A DNA stretch of 29,895 nucleotides from Entrophospora sp. SA101 (taxonomy: Eukaryota; Glomeromycota; Glomeromycetes; Entrophosporales; Entrophosporaceae), in NCBI GenBank assembly GCA_958430865.1, contig CAUDNR010000390.1, positions 1,611-31,505 on the forward strand, written 5' to 3'. Positions 8,111 to 15,538 of this stretch are shown piece by piece (position 1 is the stretch's first letter; every line of letters begins with the position of its first letter). The translations under genes were made by a program, and so were the position numbers. A model generated the notes under the pieces. The model saw nothing but the letters and a program-made list of their open reading frames with translations. It was not told the origin of the DNA and searched no databases.

Positions 8111-9203
8111 CGGTCCCCAACCCTTCTGCTCTCTTTAATATATTGCGAGCAGCATTAATATCTCTATTTTCTTTATAGCCGCAAGAACACTTATGAATTC
8201 TAGTGCTTAATTTCTTTGGAACTAATTCACCACATTCACTACATAATTGGCTCGTGTTCTTGGGGTCTACTTCAATTAACCTTTTCCCAGTTTCTTCCAC
8301 TTTGGAAAAGAGCATGTTGAGAAATAACTTTCACCCAGCATCGTTAATGCTTTTTGCCAAGTATTTATTTTTTACCATGTTTTTAACTTGTAATTTCTCG
8401 CAGGCAATCAAGTCATAGTCTTTTACTAATTCTCGGCTTAATTTATGGGCTAAATCTTTTCTTTGGTTAGCCACTTTCTCATGCTTAATGGCTAATATTT
8501 TCACGGCTTTTTGTCTTCGTTTACTTTTCTTAATTCTCCGGCTTACTTTTCTTTGAGTCTTGGCTAATTCTTTTTCGGCTTTTCTGTATGTTTTTGGTGC
8601 TTCTTTCAATTCTCCATTAGAGGTAGCCAAAAAAGAAGTTAGACCCAAATCAATACCAATTTTTTTACCTGTCTTGGGTAATGGATTTGTTTCTACTTCG
8701 CAAGAAAAGCAAACATAATATTTACCATTCTTAACTAAAATGGAGCAAGTTTTTATTTGCTCTTGCGGTGGTAATTCTCGGTGTTTTCTAATATTAACCC
8801 AACCAATATTGCTTAACTTTACTTGGCTTTTAATCAACTTAAAGCCATGTTGAGGGTAGGTAAAACTATCATATCTCCCAAAAGATTTGAACCTTGGATA
8901 ACCTGCTTTTGCTGTTGGGTCTTTTAGTCGACGAAAGAAGGCTTGGAAATTCTTGTGAATTCTCCGAACTATGTCTTGTAAGATTTGAGAAAATACTTGG
9001 TTGAGAAAAGGATTAGTTTCTTTTTTAGCCAGTAAAGAATTAATTTGCTCGAAGCAAGTGATTTTTCTTTGCTCTTTTTCCCAAGCCTCTTTTCTTTCGG
9101 CTAAACAGTCATTATAGAGTATCCGGCAAGTTTCAAGGGTTTGGTTAATTTTCTCTTTTTGTTTCTGGCTCGGATATAACCGAACTTTATAAGTTTTTTT
9201 CAT
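8076..9203 (-). CDS. tnpB: TnpB RNA-guided endonuclease of the IS605 family
   Basis: A 375-residue full-length TnpB. The RuvC triad is intact: D185 (G-I-D-L-G), E269 (A-C-E-K-L) and D348 (E-N-R-D-I-N). The zinc finger C-S-E-C ... C-S-C lies between the last two, at 321-341. Residue 291, encoded by the only in-frame TGA, is the conserved Trp of the D-A-G-W motif; this is the strongest single proof of the code in this window. The N-terminal wedge/REC part (residues 1-110) is normal. The last ~20 residues overlap the probable guide RNA. The gene opens divergently from the downstream plus-strand operon. Its start codon lies in a repeat structure (9203-9271). Confidence 0.93.
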
Positions 9204-9271
9204 AGCGATTTCGTTAGAGTTTAATACTCAATCAGCAAGCCAATCCGAAATCGCTACAACTCTAATTGGCT
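9203..9271 (-). promoter_or_regulatory. Three interleaved complementary pairs over the tnpB start
   Basis: On + the order is A (TAGCGATTTCG, 9203-9213), B (TTAGAGTT), C (AGCCAAT, 9238-9244), then A' (CGAAATCGCTA, 9246-9256), B' (AACTCTAA, 9258-9265), C' (ATTGGCT, 9265-9271). Each pair is a perfect inverted repeat, but the order A-B-C-A'-B'-C' cannot fold as nested hairpins. In the tnpB mRNA one arm of A overlaps the bases right before the start AUG, so folding could hide the start. Function inferred. Confidence 0.5.
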
Positions 9272-9293
9272 AACTGGTTCAATAAGAAACTAT

Positions 9294-9304
9294 ATTATAA
9301 TTTT
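9294..9304 (-). promoter_or_regulatory. tnpB promoter -10
   Basis: Read on minus, CTAAAATTATAATATAG contains TAAAAT and TATAAT (9294-9299), the same block used by plus-strand genes of the window, but here followed by a leader of about 85 bases before the tnpB start. Confidence 0.45.
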
Positions 9305-9389
9305 AGTGTTTTTGTTGCAATTCATCCCCTGCTTATAGAAGTGGGAGTATTCTTGCTAAAAATATATTATAAAAATATTAACAAATTAT

Positions 9390-9403
9390 TAAAATTATAA
9401 TAT
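9390..9403 (+). promoter_or_regulatory. Leaderless promoter for the 9.4 kb operon
   Basis: TAAAATTATAATATATG: TAAAAT at 9390-9395 ends 8 bases before the ATG at 9404, with no Shine-Dalgarno. The layout matches those at 2495, 6946, 11025 and 15506. Confidence 0.5.
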
Positions 9404-9565
9404 ATGGAAACAGAAACAATTAATCAGTTAGAAGCAGAGTTAGAGCAAGCTTACCGAGAATCTTGGAACAATCCTCAACAAATGACTGAATTGCAGAAAT
9501 GGGAAAAGTTGGCTTTGGCTAAATGACAAAAATCAGAGAGAGAGAGAGGGAGGGAGGAAAAATAA
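9404..9565 (+). CDS. Small coiled-coil protein with a GA-repeat tail
   Basis: A 53-residue charged helical protein (M-E-T-E-T-I-N-Q-L-E-A-E-L) with three Trp, one from TGA. Near the end an (AG)7 tract at 9535-9548 encodes R/E alternation, followed at once by the stop at 9563. Losing one AG unit would take translation into the frame of the next gene and fuse the two. Start chosen as the only ATG beside the promoter. Function unknown; it opens the parA-containing operon. Confidence 0.6.
9535..9556 (+). repeat. (AG)7 dinucleotide tract inside a gene
   Basis: AGAGAGAGAGAGAG (9535-9548) followed by GGGAGGGAGG. Such tracts slip in mollicutes and can turn genes on and off. Here a one-unit loss would join the frame of 9404-9565 to that of 9574-9786. 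Confidence 0.7.
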
Positions 9566-9573
9566 ATAAAATT

Positions 9574-9786
9574 ATGGAAACAGCAACAATAATATATATT
9601 TTAGCAATAATAGGACTTACAGCGGGCATTATTAGTCTGCTTATAAGTCTATGGAGCTATAAGAAACAAAAGGAAAAATACGAGCAAATTATTAAGGAAA
9701 AAGATAAACGAATAGAATTATTATTAAAAAAAGGTGAAAAGAAAAAAGATGAGGAGCCTTGATTTACCAAAGACAAATTAATTTAA
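9574..9786 (+). CDS. Small membrane protein with a charged cytoplasmic tail
   Basis: A 70-residue protein: a single hydrophobic helix at residues 5-26 (T-I-I-Y-I-L-A-I-I-G-L-T-A-G-I-I), then a lysine/glutamate helix. It resembles the generic layout of a small phage or plasmid membrane protein (spanin- or holin-like sizes exist, but I see no specific motif). I start at 9574, M-E-T-A-T; a longer frame from 9523 exists in the same frame through the AG tract. One TGA-Trp near the end (E-E-P-W-F). It lies 8 bases after the previous stop. Confidence 0.65.
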
Positions 9787-9807
9787 AACTACTGAAAGGA
9801 ATTTAAT

Positions 9808-10245
9808 ATGAATAAGCAAAAAAAATATTTAAATAGCAAAAAAGACTTGGTCAAGGAAAATATGGACTTGAAAATAGAAAATCAAGTAATTAAAAAGCAA
9901 TTAGTTGCTATCCGGGACATGCTAAATAATATCCTTGACGAGGCAGAAAATAAAGAAGAATTAATTATTAAATATATCAAAAAATATTATGCTGGATTAG
10001 AAAATTTAAAAAAGTGTATTAATTGTCAAAAAATAGGGAATTGAAAAGAAAGTTTTTGTGCTGATTGTTTTTTAACTAAGGAAAAAGGATTAGAGCAAGA
10101 TTATCAAGAATGCTATGCTGGTAAAGAAAATCCATATTTAACAAAAAATATCAAAGGGACAAACAAAAATAATTCAAAGCAGGAAGCAAAAGCCAAAGAA
10201 ACTAAATTAGTGGAAGAAACACAAAATAAGGAGGGAGAAAAATAA
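9808..10245 (+). CDS. Coiled-coil and zinc-ribbon protein next to parA
   Basis: A 145-residue protein: an N-terminal coiled coil (residues 10-55), then the zinc motif C-I-N-C ... C-A-D-C (about 71-90) and a Lys/Glu/Asn-rich disordered tail. Its stop is immediately followed by the parA start (TAAATG), so the two are co-translated. In plasmids the partner of ParA is often a small DNA-binding protein, usually downstream. This zinc-ribbon protein is a candidate partner by position only. Shine-Dalgarno GAAAGGAA before 9808. Confidence 0.65.
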
Positions 10246-11013
10246 ATGAAAACCATAGCAATCATTAACCAAAAAGGCGGAGTAGGAAAAAGCACTATTG
10301 CGGTCAATTTAGCCTACGAATTAGCCAAAAGTAAAAAAACTTTATTAATTGACCTTGACCCGCAAGCTCATTCTTGCCAAATTTACCAAAGCCAAGAAAT
10401 AAAAACGACTATTAAAGACTTATTTCTTAATCCTCGCGAGAATATTCAAAAAGCAATTAATCCCGCCCAAATTAAAGACCAGACTATAAATAATTTAGAT
10501 ATCATTGCGAGCAATATCCAACTAGCCAAAGCCACTGAAAGAATTAATAACATTTACCGAGAAAGAATTCTCGCTAAGCATTTAAGTAGAATTCAGAGTA
10601 ATTATGAATATTGTTTATTAGATTGTCCTCCTAATTTAGGAATAATTACCATTAATGCTTTATACGCCTGCGACTATTTTTTAATTCCGGTAACGGCTGA
10701 TAAAGGAGCCTTGGACGGCATGGCCGATTTATTAGAAACCGCCGAGGAAGTAAAAGAAACTACGCAGTTTAATTATTTTATTTTAAGAAACAATATTGAT
10801 ATCAGAAACAAACAAACTAATCTTTATTTAAATAATGAATTAAGTGCTTATGAGAAACAATTGCTAGATACTATTATTTGCCGGGCAGAAGTAGTTAATC
10901 AAGCCAGAATAGCCCAAGAACCTTTACAAGTTTTCGCTCCTCAAAGTAAATCAGTAGAGGAGTATCAGCAATTAGTTAAAGAGCTGATTATTAAAAAAAT
11001 ATTAAAATTATAA
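10246..11013 (+). CDS. parA: ParA-family partition ATPase
   Basis: A 255-residue P-loop ATPase of the ParA/MinD group, which moves plasmids or chromosomes apart by ATP-driven binding to DNA. Seen: deviant Walker A K-G-G-V-G-K-S at residues 10-16, with signature K10 and K15; Walker A' L-I-D-L-D-P-Q (about 35-41) and Walker B L-L-D-C-P-P. Length is normal for a short ParA without an N-terminal HTH. It has no TGA codon. No ParB gene follows; the candidate partners are the zinc-ribbon gene just upstream or a protein elsewhere. Its presence suggests the element can persist as a low-copy extrachromosomal molecule. Confidence 0.93.
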   Translation: MKTIAIINQKGGVGKSTIAVNLAYELAKSKKTLLIDLDPQAHSCQIYQSQEIKTTIKDLFLNPRENIQKAINPAQIKDQTINNLDIIASNIQLAKATERINNIYRERILAKHLSRIQSNYEYCLLDCPPNLGIITINALYACDYFLIPVTADKGALDGMADLLETAEEVKETTQFNYFILRNNIDIRNKQTNLYLNNELSAYEKQLLDTIICRAEVVNQARIAQEPLQVFAPQSKSVEEYQQLVKELIIKKILKL

Positions 11014-11024
11014 TAAAAAGTTAA

Positions 11025-11038
11025 TAAAAATATAATAT
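11025..11038 (+). promoter_or_regulatory. Leaderless promoter before the HAD-like gene
   Basis: TAAAAATATAATATATG (from 11025) puts a TAAAAA/TATAAT -10 2-8 bases before the ATG at 11039, without a Shine-Dalgarno; same block as at 9390. Confidence 0.45.
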
Positions 11039-11899
11039 ATGAACATTAAAGAACCAAATAAAATAATAACCAGTCTCTACGACCAATTCAAAGACACCCC
11101 TAAGAAGTTAAAGATTGTTTGTGATTGAGACGAAGTAATTCAGGCTCATGAGTCTTATGCTTTTTGGAGTGCTGAAAAGTTTGTTGCTAAAAACAGAAAG
11201 TTTGCTACTAGTGTTTGATTTTCATCCTTTTCTAAATATTTTAAATTGTTTTGAGAACAAGATATAATTAATTACACTCCTTATGGCTCCAAAATCAAAC
11301 CAAAGGATAGGGAAGTGGCAGAAGAATATGAAGAGTTTAAAAACTCCCCTAACTTTTACCAAGAAGCACCCTTTCTAACCATAGCAGAAGACTTGTTAAA
11401 GTTAATAAAAGAGGGTAAAGTGGAAGATTTAACTTTTTTAACTGCCAACGATGATAGAACATTTCCAGAAGGAGACAACAGAAAAAAAGTAATATTTAGT
11501 GAAACCTTTGGCAAACTTGGTAAATATTTAGGTTCTTTGCGGATGAAGTTATTAGGTTTTGACAGTGAAACCCAAGGACAAACCAAAGCTGATTGAATTA
11601 AAGAAAACGCTTCTGACTTTGATTTAGTGATAGATGATAATCCGAATATTTGTAATAGCTTGGTAGCAAATTGATTTTGTAAGAAATGTATTAATAGACA
11701 AAAGAAATGGTTTGAGGAAAACAAAGGAAAATCTGCTTTTTTTGTGCCTTGTGAAAATTGTATCCCAATGAGAACAGTTGTTGCTCCTTATTATCCAGCA
11801 ATATCCAAAGTAGCCACTGGTGTTCAAGAGGGTTATTATAGCAATGTTTTGTTTATTAAGCAAGAAGTTAGTAATTTGACTAAGGAGGATTTTAAATAG
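11039..11899 (+). CDS. HAD-superfamily hydrolase-like protein
   Basis: A 286-residue protein with the marks of the haloacid dehalogenase fold: motif I C-D-W-D-E at 28-32 (D29 nucleophile, D31 acid), L-T-A-N-D-D as motif II, and D-L-V-I-D-D-N-P as motif IV (D199, D200). Such enzymes usually remove phosphate from small molecules, nucleotides or nucleic-acid ends. A zinc-like insertion with C-K-K-C and C-E-N-C follows motif IV. The substrate cannot be told. It has six or more TGA-Trp codons, including W30 inside motif I. It has its own leaderless promoter, so it is separable from parA. Confidence 0.7.
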
Positions 11900-11902
11900 A
11901 AT

Positions 11903-12409
11903 ATGAATAACCAAGAATTATTATTTAATTTATTAAAGAAATTAGAAAGTGGAGAATTGAATATTTATATAGGTGAAGATTGAAATGATTGAGATAAAAA
12001 TAAAGGAGAAGCGGGAGGATTATATTTAGAGGATGTAAATACTAAGGAAAAGATATACTTAGTTAGCACCTGAACTCAACAAAACGATTTTTATTGTGAA
12101 AGGGTTAAAAAAGAATGAGAAAAAGTGAATGACAAATTCAAAGAAAACTTCTACAAAGAAAAAGGTTTAGATAAATGTTGGGTTAAAGACTGCCCTAATA
12201 AAATCTACCAAAATGAAAATGATTATAAAAAAGTTAAAATTCCTTGCCAAGATAAGCACACTAGATATGTTTGTGTAGATTGCTCCAACAAAGTAAATTT
12301 AAAAAAAACCGCAGCCGAAGAACCTCATACGTGCGAAAAATGTGGTGGCTGAACCGATGGGGACAGCTGCCATTGTAATTGTATTGGAGAAAAAGGAGGA
12401 AACGAATAA
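11903..12409 (+). CDS. Two-part zinc-ribbon protein, N-terminus shared with gene 20661
   Basis: A 168-residue protein that spans four TGA-Trp codons before a later internal ATG, so the real start is 11903. The first 20 residues (N-N-Q-E-L-L-F-N-L-L-K-K-L-E-S-G-E-L) match the start of the protein at 20661. Residues 75-165 hold three cysteine pairs (C-W-V-K-D-C, C-V-D-C, C-E-K-C ... C-H-C-N-C), a zinc-ribbon series. The start is 3 bases after the previous stop. Probably an adaptor or nucleic-acid binding protein; function unknown. Confidence 0.7.
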
Positions 12410-12410
12410 A

Positions 12411-13619
12411 ATGTCAATAATAAAAACTAAATCTTACCAATATTATCTAAAAACTAACAAAACTAATAAAAAGCAATTAGATAAAATTCTTTTTGGTTGT
12501 AATTTTCTTTATAACGAACTTTTAAAAGAAAAGATTAAAAGAAATAAAAATAAGCAAAAGCAACCAACACGAAACGAACAATCTAAATTTTTAACTCAAT
12601 TACGGAAAGAAGTTTCTTGCTTAAAAGCAATTAATAGGCAAATCCTCAATGAAATAATAACGAGAACTAACCAAATCTGAGAAAACCACGAAAGAAACAA
12701 AAAACTAGAATTAGCAAAAGGTTATCCAAGAATTAAGCAAGCTAATAAATACAATTCTTTTACTTATCCTTTTGGTGATAGAGATTGAAAGTTAGAAGAT
12801 AATAAGTTGTTTCTTTCACAAGGGAGAAAAGGAAATAAAGGGAAAGAAAGAAATTCAGAAAAAATAATAGCCAAAATCATTCTCCATCGTCCAATTGAAG
12901 GAGAAATAAAAAACTTAACTTTAACTAAGAAAAACGAAAGATGATACGCTTCTTTCGTTAGTAAAATAGAAATTAAGGAAAGAATGTCAACCGGTAAATA
13001 TGTTGGTATGGATTTAAACTTAAAAAAAGATGCTTTTTGTGTTCTTTCAGATGGAACAAGATTTATGCATCCTCAAAATCATAAAAAGAACGAGCAAAAA
13101 CTAATTAAATCTCAACAAATTTTAAATAGAAAACAAAAAGGAAGTAAAAACCGAGAAAAAGCAAGATTAATCCATGCTAAAAAGTGAGAGAAGGTTGTTA
13201 ATCAAAACAAATATACTTACCATTTAATGGCTAATGATTTCAGGCAATATGACGGCATAGCAAGAGAAAACTTAAAAATCCCTAGCATGCTTAAAAACAG
13301 AAGACTAGCAAAAGCAATATTCAGAGTTAGTTGAGGAGCATTTAACAAAATCCTTGGCGACAGAGTGGAAGATACTGGTCGCCAATTGGTTAAAGTTTCT
13401 CCTTACAATACTACGCAAAAATGTTCGGGTTGTGGTGAAATAGCCAAAGATAAGGTTAAATTATCCCAAAGAATATTTAAGTGTTGAAACTGTAAACTTG
13501 AACTAAATAGAGATATAAATTCAGCAAGGAATATTTTAGATAAAGCCATTGTTGAAAATAGGTTCGGTGTGAGCCTGTATCAAAAAGCAAACGGTATCGC
13601 TTGGAGGTGCGAAGTATAG
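12411..13619 (+). CDS. tnpB: Second TnpB, divergent and embedded in an operon
   Basis: A 402-residue TnpB with an intact triad: D201 (G-M-D-L), E287 (A-R-E-N-L) and D368 (N-R-D-I-N). Zinc finger C-S-G-C ... C-W-N-C at 338-361. The conserved Trp of the family falls on a TGA (V-S-W-G). It begins one base after the previous stop and the next gene follows 6 bases after it, so it is read as part of an operon. I found no IS605-type right end or omega-RNA hairpin beside it. It differs clearly from the copy at 8076-9203, so it was not made by recent duplication. Possible domestication is an inference. Confidence 0.88.
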
Positions 13620-13625
13620 AAATAT

Positions 13626-13907
13626 ATGACTACCAAATTACAAAAAAAAGCCCAAAGCAGCAAACTTAATATCACTAAACAAAAAAAAGATAAAGTAATC
13701 AATATTAAATGCAAAAATTCTCAGGACATTTGGTCTTTTGCTTTAAGCAAAACCAGTAGTAGTGATTTACAAGAATTATTAGAAAAAATTAACACTTTAA
13801 CTCAAAGGAAAGTAAATGCTAGTCAATTAATTAGAGCCTTAATTTATCTAGGTAAAGAAAGCAAGGAGGAAAAATTACTCAAAGCTTTAAAAGAGGTTTC
13901 AATTTAA
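13626..13907 (+). CDS. Small basic protein, possible DNA-binding
   Basis: A 93-residue lysine-rich protein without TGA codons. The C-terminal half (L-T-Q-R-K-V-N-A-S-Q-L-I-R-A-L-I-Y-L-G) has the helix pattern of plasmid accessory or ribbon-helix-helix regulators; the match is loose. A sequence GGAGGTG lies 16 bases before the ATG, at the end of tnpB, further than usual. It lies between tnpB and the primase-like gene. It could regulate or assist replication; function unknown. Confidence 0.5.
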   Translation: MTTKLQKKAQSSKLNITKQKKDKVINIKCKNSQDIWSFALSKTSSSDLQELLEKINTLTQRKVNASQLIRALIYLGKESKEEKLLKALKEVSI

Positions 13908-13917
13908 AGGAGATTAT

Positions 13918-14742
13918 ATGAAAGGTTGATTATTAGTTGACCGGGATTATTTAAGAATCCCCACGCGAAATAAAGCTCCAATTCGCAGAGATTGAAGTAT
14001 TCCGGTTAATCGTTATTATAAAGAGCCAAAAACTACTTTACAATTACTAAATGAATATAAAGAATACGGAGTTAGATTAGGCTTATTTGTCAAAAAAGAA
14101 TACCATTTAGGGGCTTTGATTTTTAGAAAACCAAATGACAATTTAGACTGAAAGAAGTATTTTGCGGATTTGTTTCCCGAAGTAAGTTATACAGAAACCG
14201 AAAAAGGATTATATTACTGGATTTTAATTAAAGAATTGCCGCCCAATGGCACTTTAAAAAACTTTGATGGGGAAAATTTAGGAGATTTTTACGGCAGCGG
14301 TAAATTAGTAGTGGGAGCCGGTAGCAGAGTTGGTAATTTTTGTTATCAATGAGTAAAAAGAAAAGTTAGTCATTTACTTTTGAATACTTGGCAAGAGTTG
14401 CGAGAACGCTTAACACAAAAACAACTTAATTTGGTAATTCGCGGAGAAGTAGGATGGAGTGAAAAACAAAATGAATGAGTTTGTCCTCGTAAACTAGATT
14501 CAAGGTGGAAGCGAAGAAATTTTGAACTAGTGAGGAGAAAGAAAGCAAAGAAAAAGAAAACAAGCCTAGCCCCTTGAAAAAAGTGCTTAACTTGCCAAGT
14601 AAGATATAAGTATAAAGACAAGCATTTGTTAAAATGCTCGGTAAAGGAAAAAATTAGGTGCTACCAGTGCCACCGGAAAATGAGCGCAAGCAGGTTAAGC
14701 GGGCATGTTAGCGAATATCATAAAAATAAATTATTATGGTAA
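13918..14742 (+). CDS. Primase-polymerase-like protein with C-terminal zinc fingers
   Basis: A 274-residue protein with AAAGGAG before the start. Residues 1-150 follow the layout of the bifunctional primase/polymerase N-terminal domain of plasmids and phages: I-R-R-D-W, then G-V-R-L-G-L-F-V, L-Y-Y-W-I-L-I, and the closing K-L-V-V-G-A-G-S ... F-C-Y-Q-W (residues 129-148). The acid pair usual after the G-V-x-L-G strand is not obvious (L-G-A-L-I-F), so catalysis is doubtful. Residues 220-270 hold C-L-T-C and C-Y-Q-C ... H ... H zinc motifs, the first like those of genes 15048 and 18661. Likely a replication initiation protein of the element. Confidence 0.55.
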
Positions 14743-15047
14743 AAGATAAAGACTTACACCCTATCCACCCTGGCGAAATCTTGCGGGAGGAATTATTAAA
14801 AACTTATCAGATTACTCCACAACAATTAGCCCAACACCTTAAAGTTGAGGAGAATGTCATTGAAGAGTTAATTCAAGAAAAAACTAGTTTAACCGTAGAT
14901 TTAGCTTATCGACTTTATTATTTTTTTGGAGTTAGTGCCGAATATTGGCTTAATTTCCAAAGAAACTATGATTTAGAAACTTATCAAGAAAAAGAAAACT
15001 TGAAAAAGCAAATTAAACCTTATCCAAGAAAAGAGCAAAATATTTAA
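14736..15047 (+). CDS. higA: HigA-type transcription regulator (XRE family)
   Basis: A 103-residue helix-turn-helix protein of the HigA/VapI type: H-P-G-E-I-L-R-E-E at residues 11-19 is the hallmark start, then T-P-Q-Q-L-A-Q-H-L and V-E-E-N-V-I-E-E-L form the HTH, followed by Y-R-L-Y-Y-F-F-G-V-S-A-E-Y-W-L-N-F-Q. HigA proteins are antitoxins and repressors of their own operon. The usual HigB partner is not next to it: upstream is the primase-like gene (7-base overlap) and downstream a zinc-ribbon frame. It may act as a plain repressor of the element. No TGA codon in the frame. Confidence 0.85.
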   Translation: MVKDKDLHPIHPGEILREELLKTYQITPQQLAQHLKVEENVIEELIQEKTSLTVDLAYRLYYFFGVSAEYWLNFQRNYDLETYQEKENLKKQIKPYPRKEQNI

Positions 15048-15368
15048 AATTTTTATATTACCAATATCACTAAACTTAAATCAAAAACTAAAAAATCTTG
15101 GGAAAATATCAAGCCCAGTTTATCCGTAAATTGTCTACTTTGTAAATTTCCCTTTAAAGTCAAGTATAACCTTTTAAAAAAACGCTATTCTTTAAAAAAT
15201 AATTGAGGTTATTGAACCGGCAAAGAAGAAAACAAAAACGATTATTTTTGTAATACTTGCTTATTGAAACTCTACCAGGGAAATATTAATAGTTGAATAG
15301 AAGATAAAGACCGGGCTAATGTTTTTTATAATTATGTGAAGCGAGGACAGTTTGGAAAGAAAAAATAA
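15048..15368 (+). CDS. Zinc-ribbon frame without an ATG, in frame after the regulator's stop
   Basis: A 106-codon frame follows the regulator's TAA directly and in the same frame. The product is clearly coding: it contains C-L-L-C-K-F-P-F-K-V-K-Y and C-N-T-C, plus two TGA-Trp (N-W-G-Y-W) and another (N-S-W-I-E). The first plausible start is an ATT at 15057. Explanations: non-ATG start, stop readthrough giving a fused regulator, or a recent nonsense change. The zinc motif matches those of genes 13918 and 18661. Confidence 0.55.
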
Positions 15369-15373
15369 AACCA

Positions 15374-15538
15374 TATCACGGTTATAGTTTTCTCTATTTA
15401 GATTATATCACTCGTGCGGGTTTATAAGTAATAATTAAGAATGCTAACTGAATAAAAAATAGTAAAAAAACTATCACGGAAAATTAAAAAAAATTAATTT
15501 GTTGCTAAAATAATATATATGAAAGGAAGTAAACCAAA
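15374..15538 (+). promoter_or_regulatory. Operator-like repeats, promoter and shared 5' element
   Basis: Direct repeat TATCACGG at 15374-15381 and 15472-15479, and inverted repeat ATAGTTTT (15384-15391) / AAAACTAT (15467-15474), 75 bases apart. TGC-TAAAAT (15503-15511) is an extended -10, followed by AAGGAAGTAAACCA at 15523-15536 right before the ATG. The repeats could be sites for the regulator encoded just upstream; this is inference. Confidence 0.5.

Larger units (their letters stand above)
8023..9360 (-). mobile_element. IS605-type element carrying tnpB only
   Basis: The element lies on the minus strand with an intact tnpB and no tnpA. The right end, read on minus, has hairpin CACCT/AGGTG followed by GAGGGTAGTTCAC, the usual right tip of this family, ending at about 8023. 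The left end carries a hairpin CCCACTT / AAGCAGGG around 9323-9346. The exact tips were not determined, as target and cleavage sites cannot be checked without an empty site. Without TnpA the element would need a transposase in trans. Confidence 0.6.

Noticed and set aside
12342..12410. Upstream start for the second TnpB
   Set aside because: It would overlap the zinc-ribbon gene, whose frame is clearly coding there; the ATG at 12411 matches the usual TnpB N terminus.
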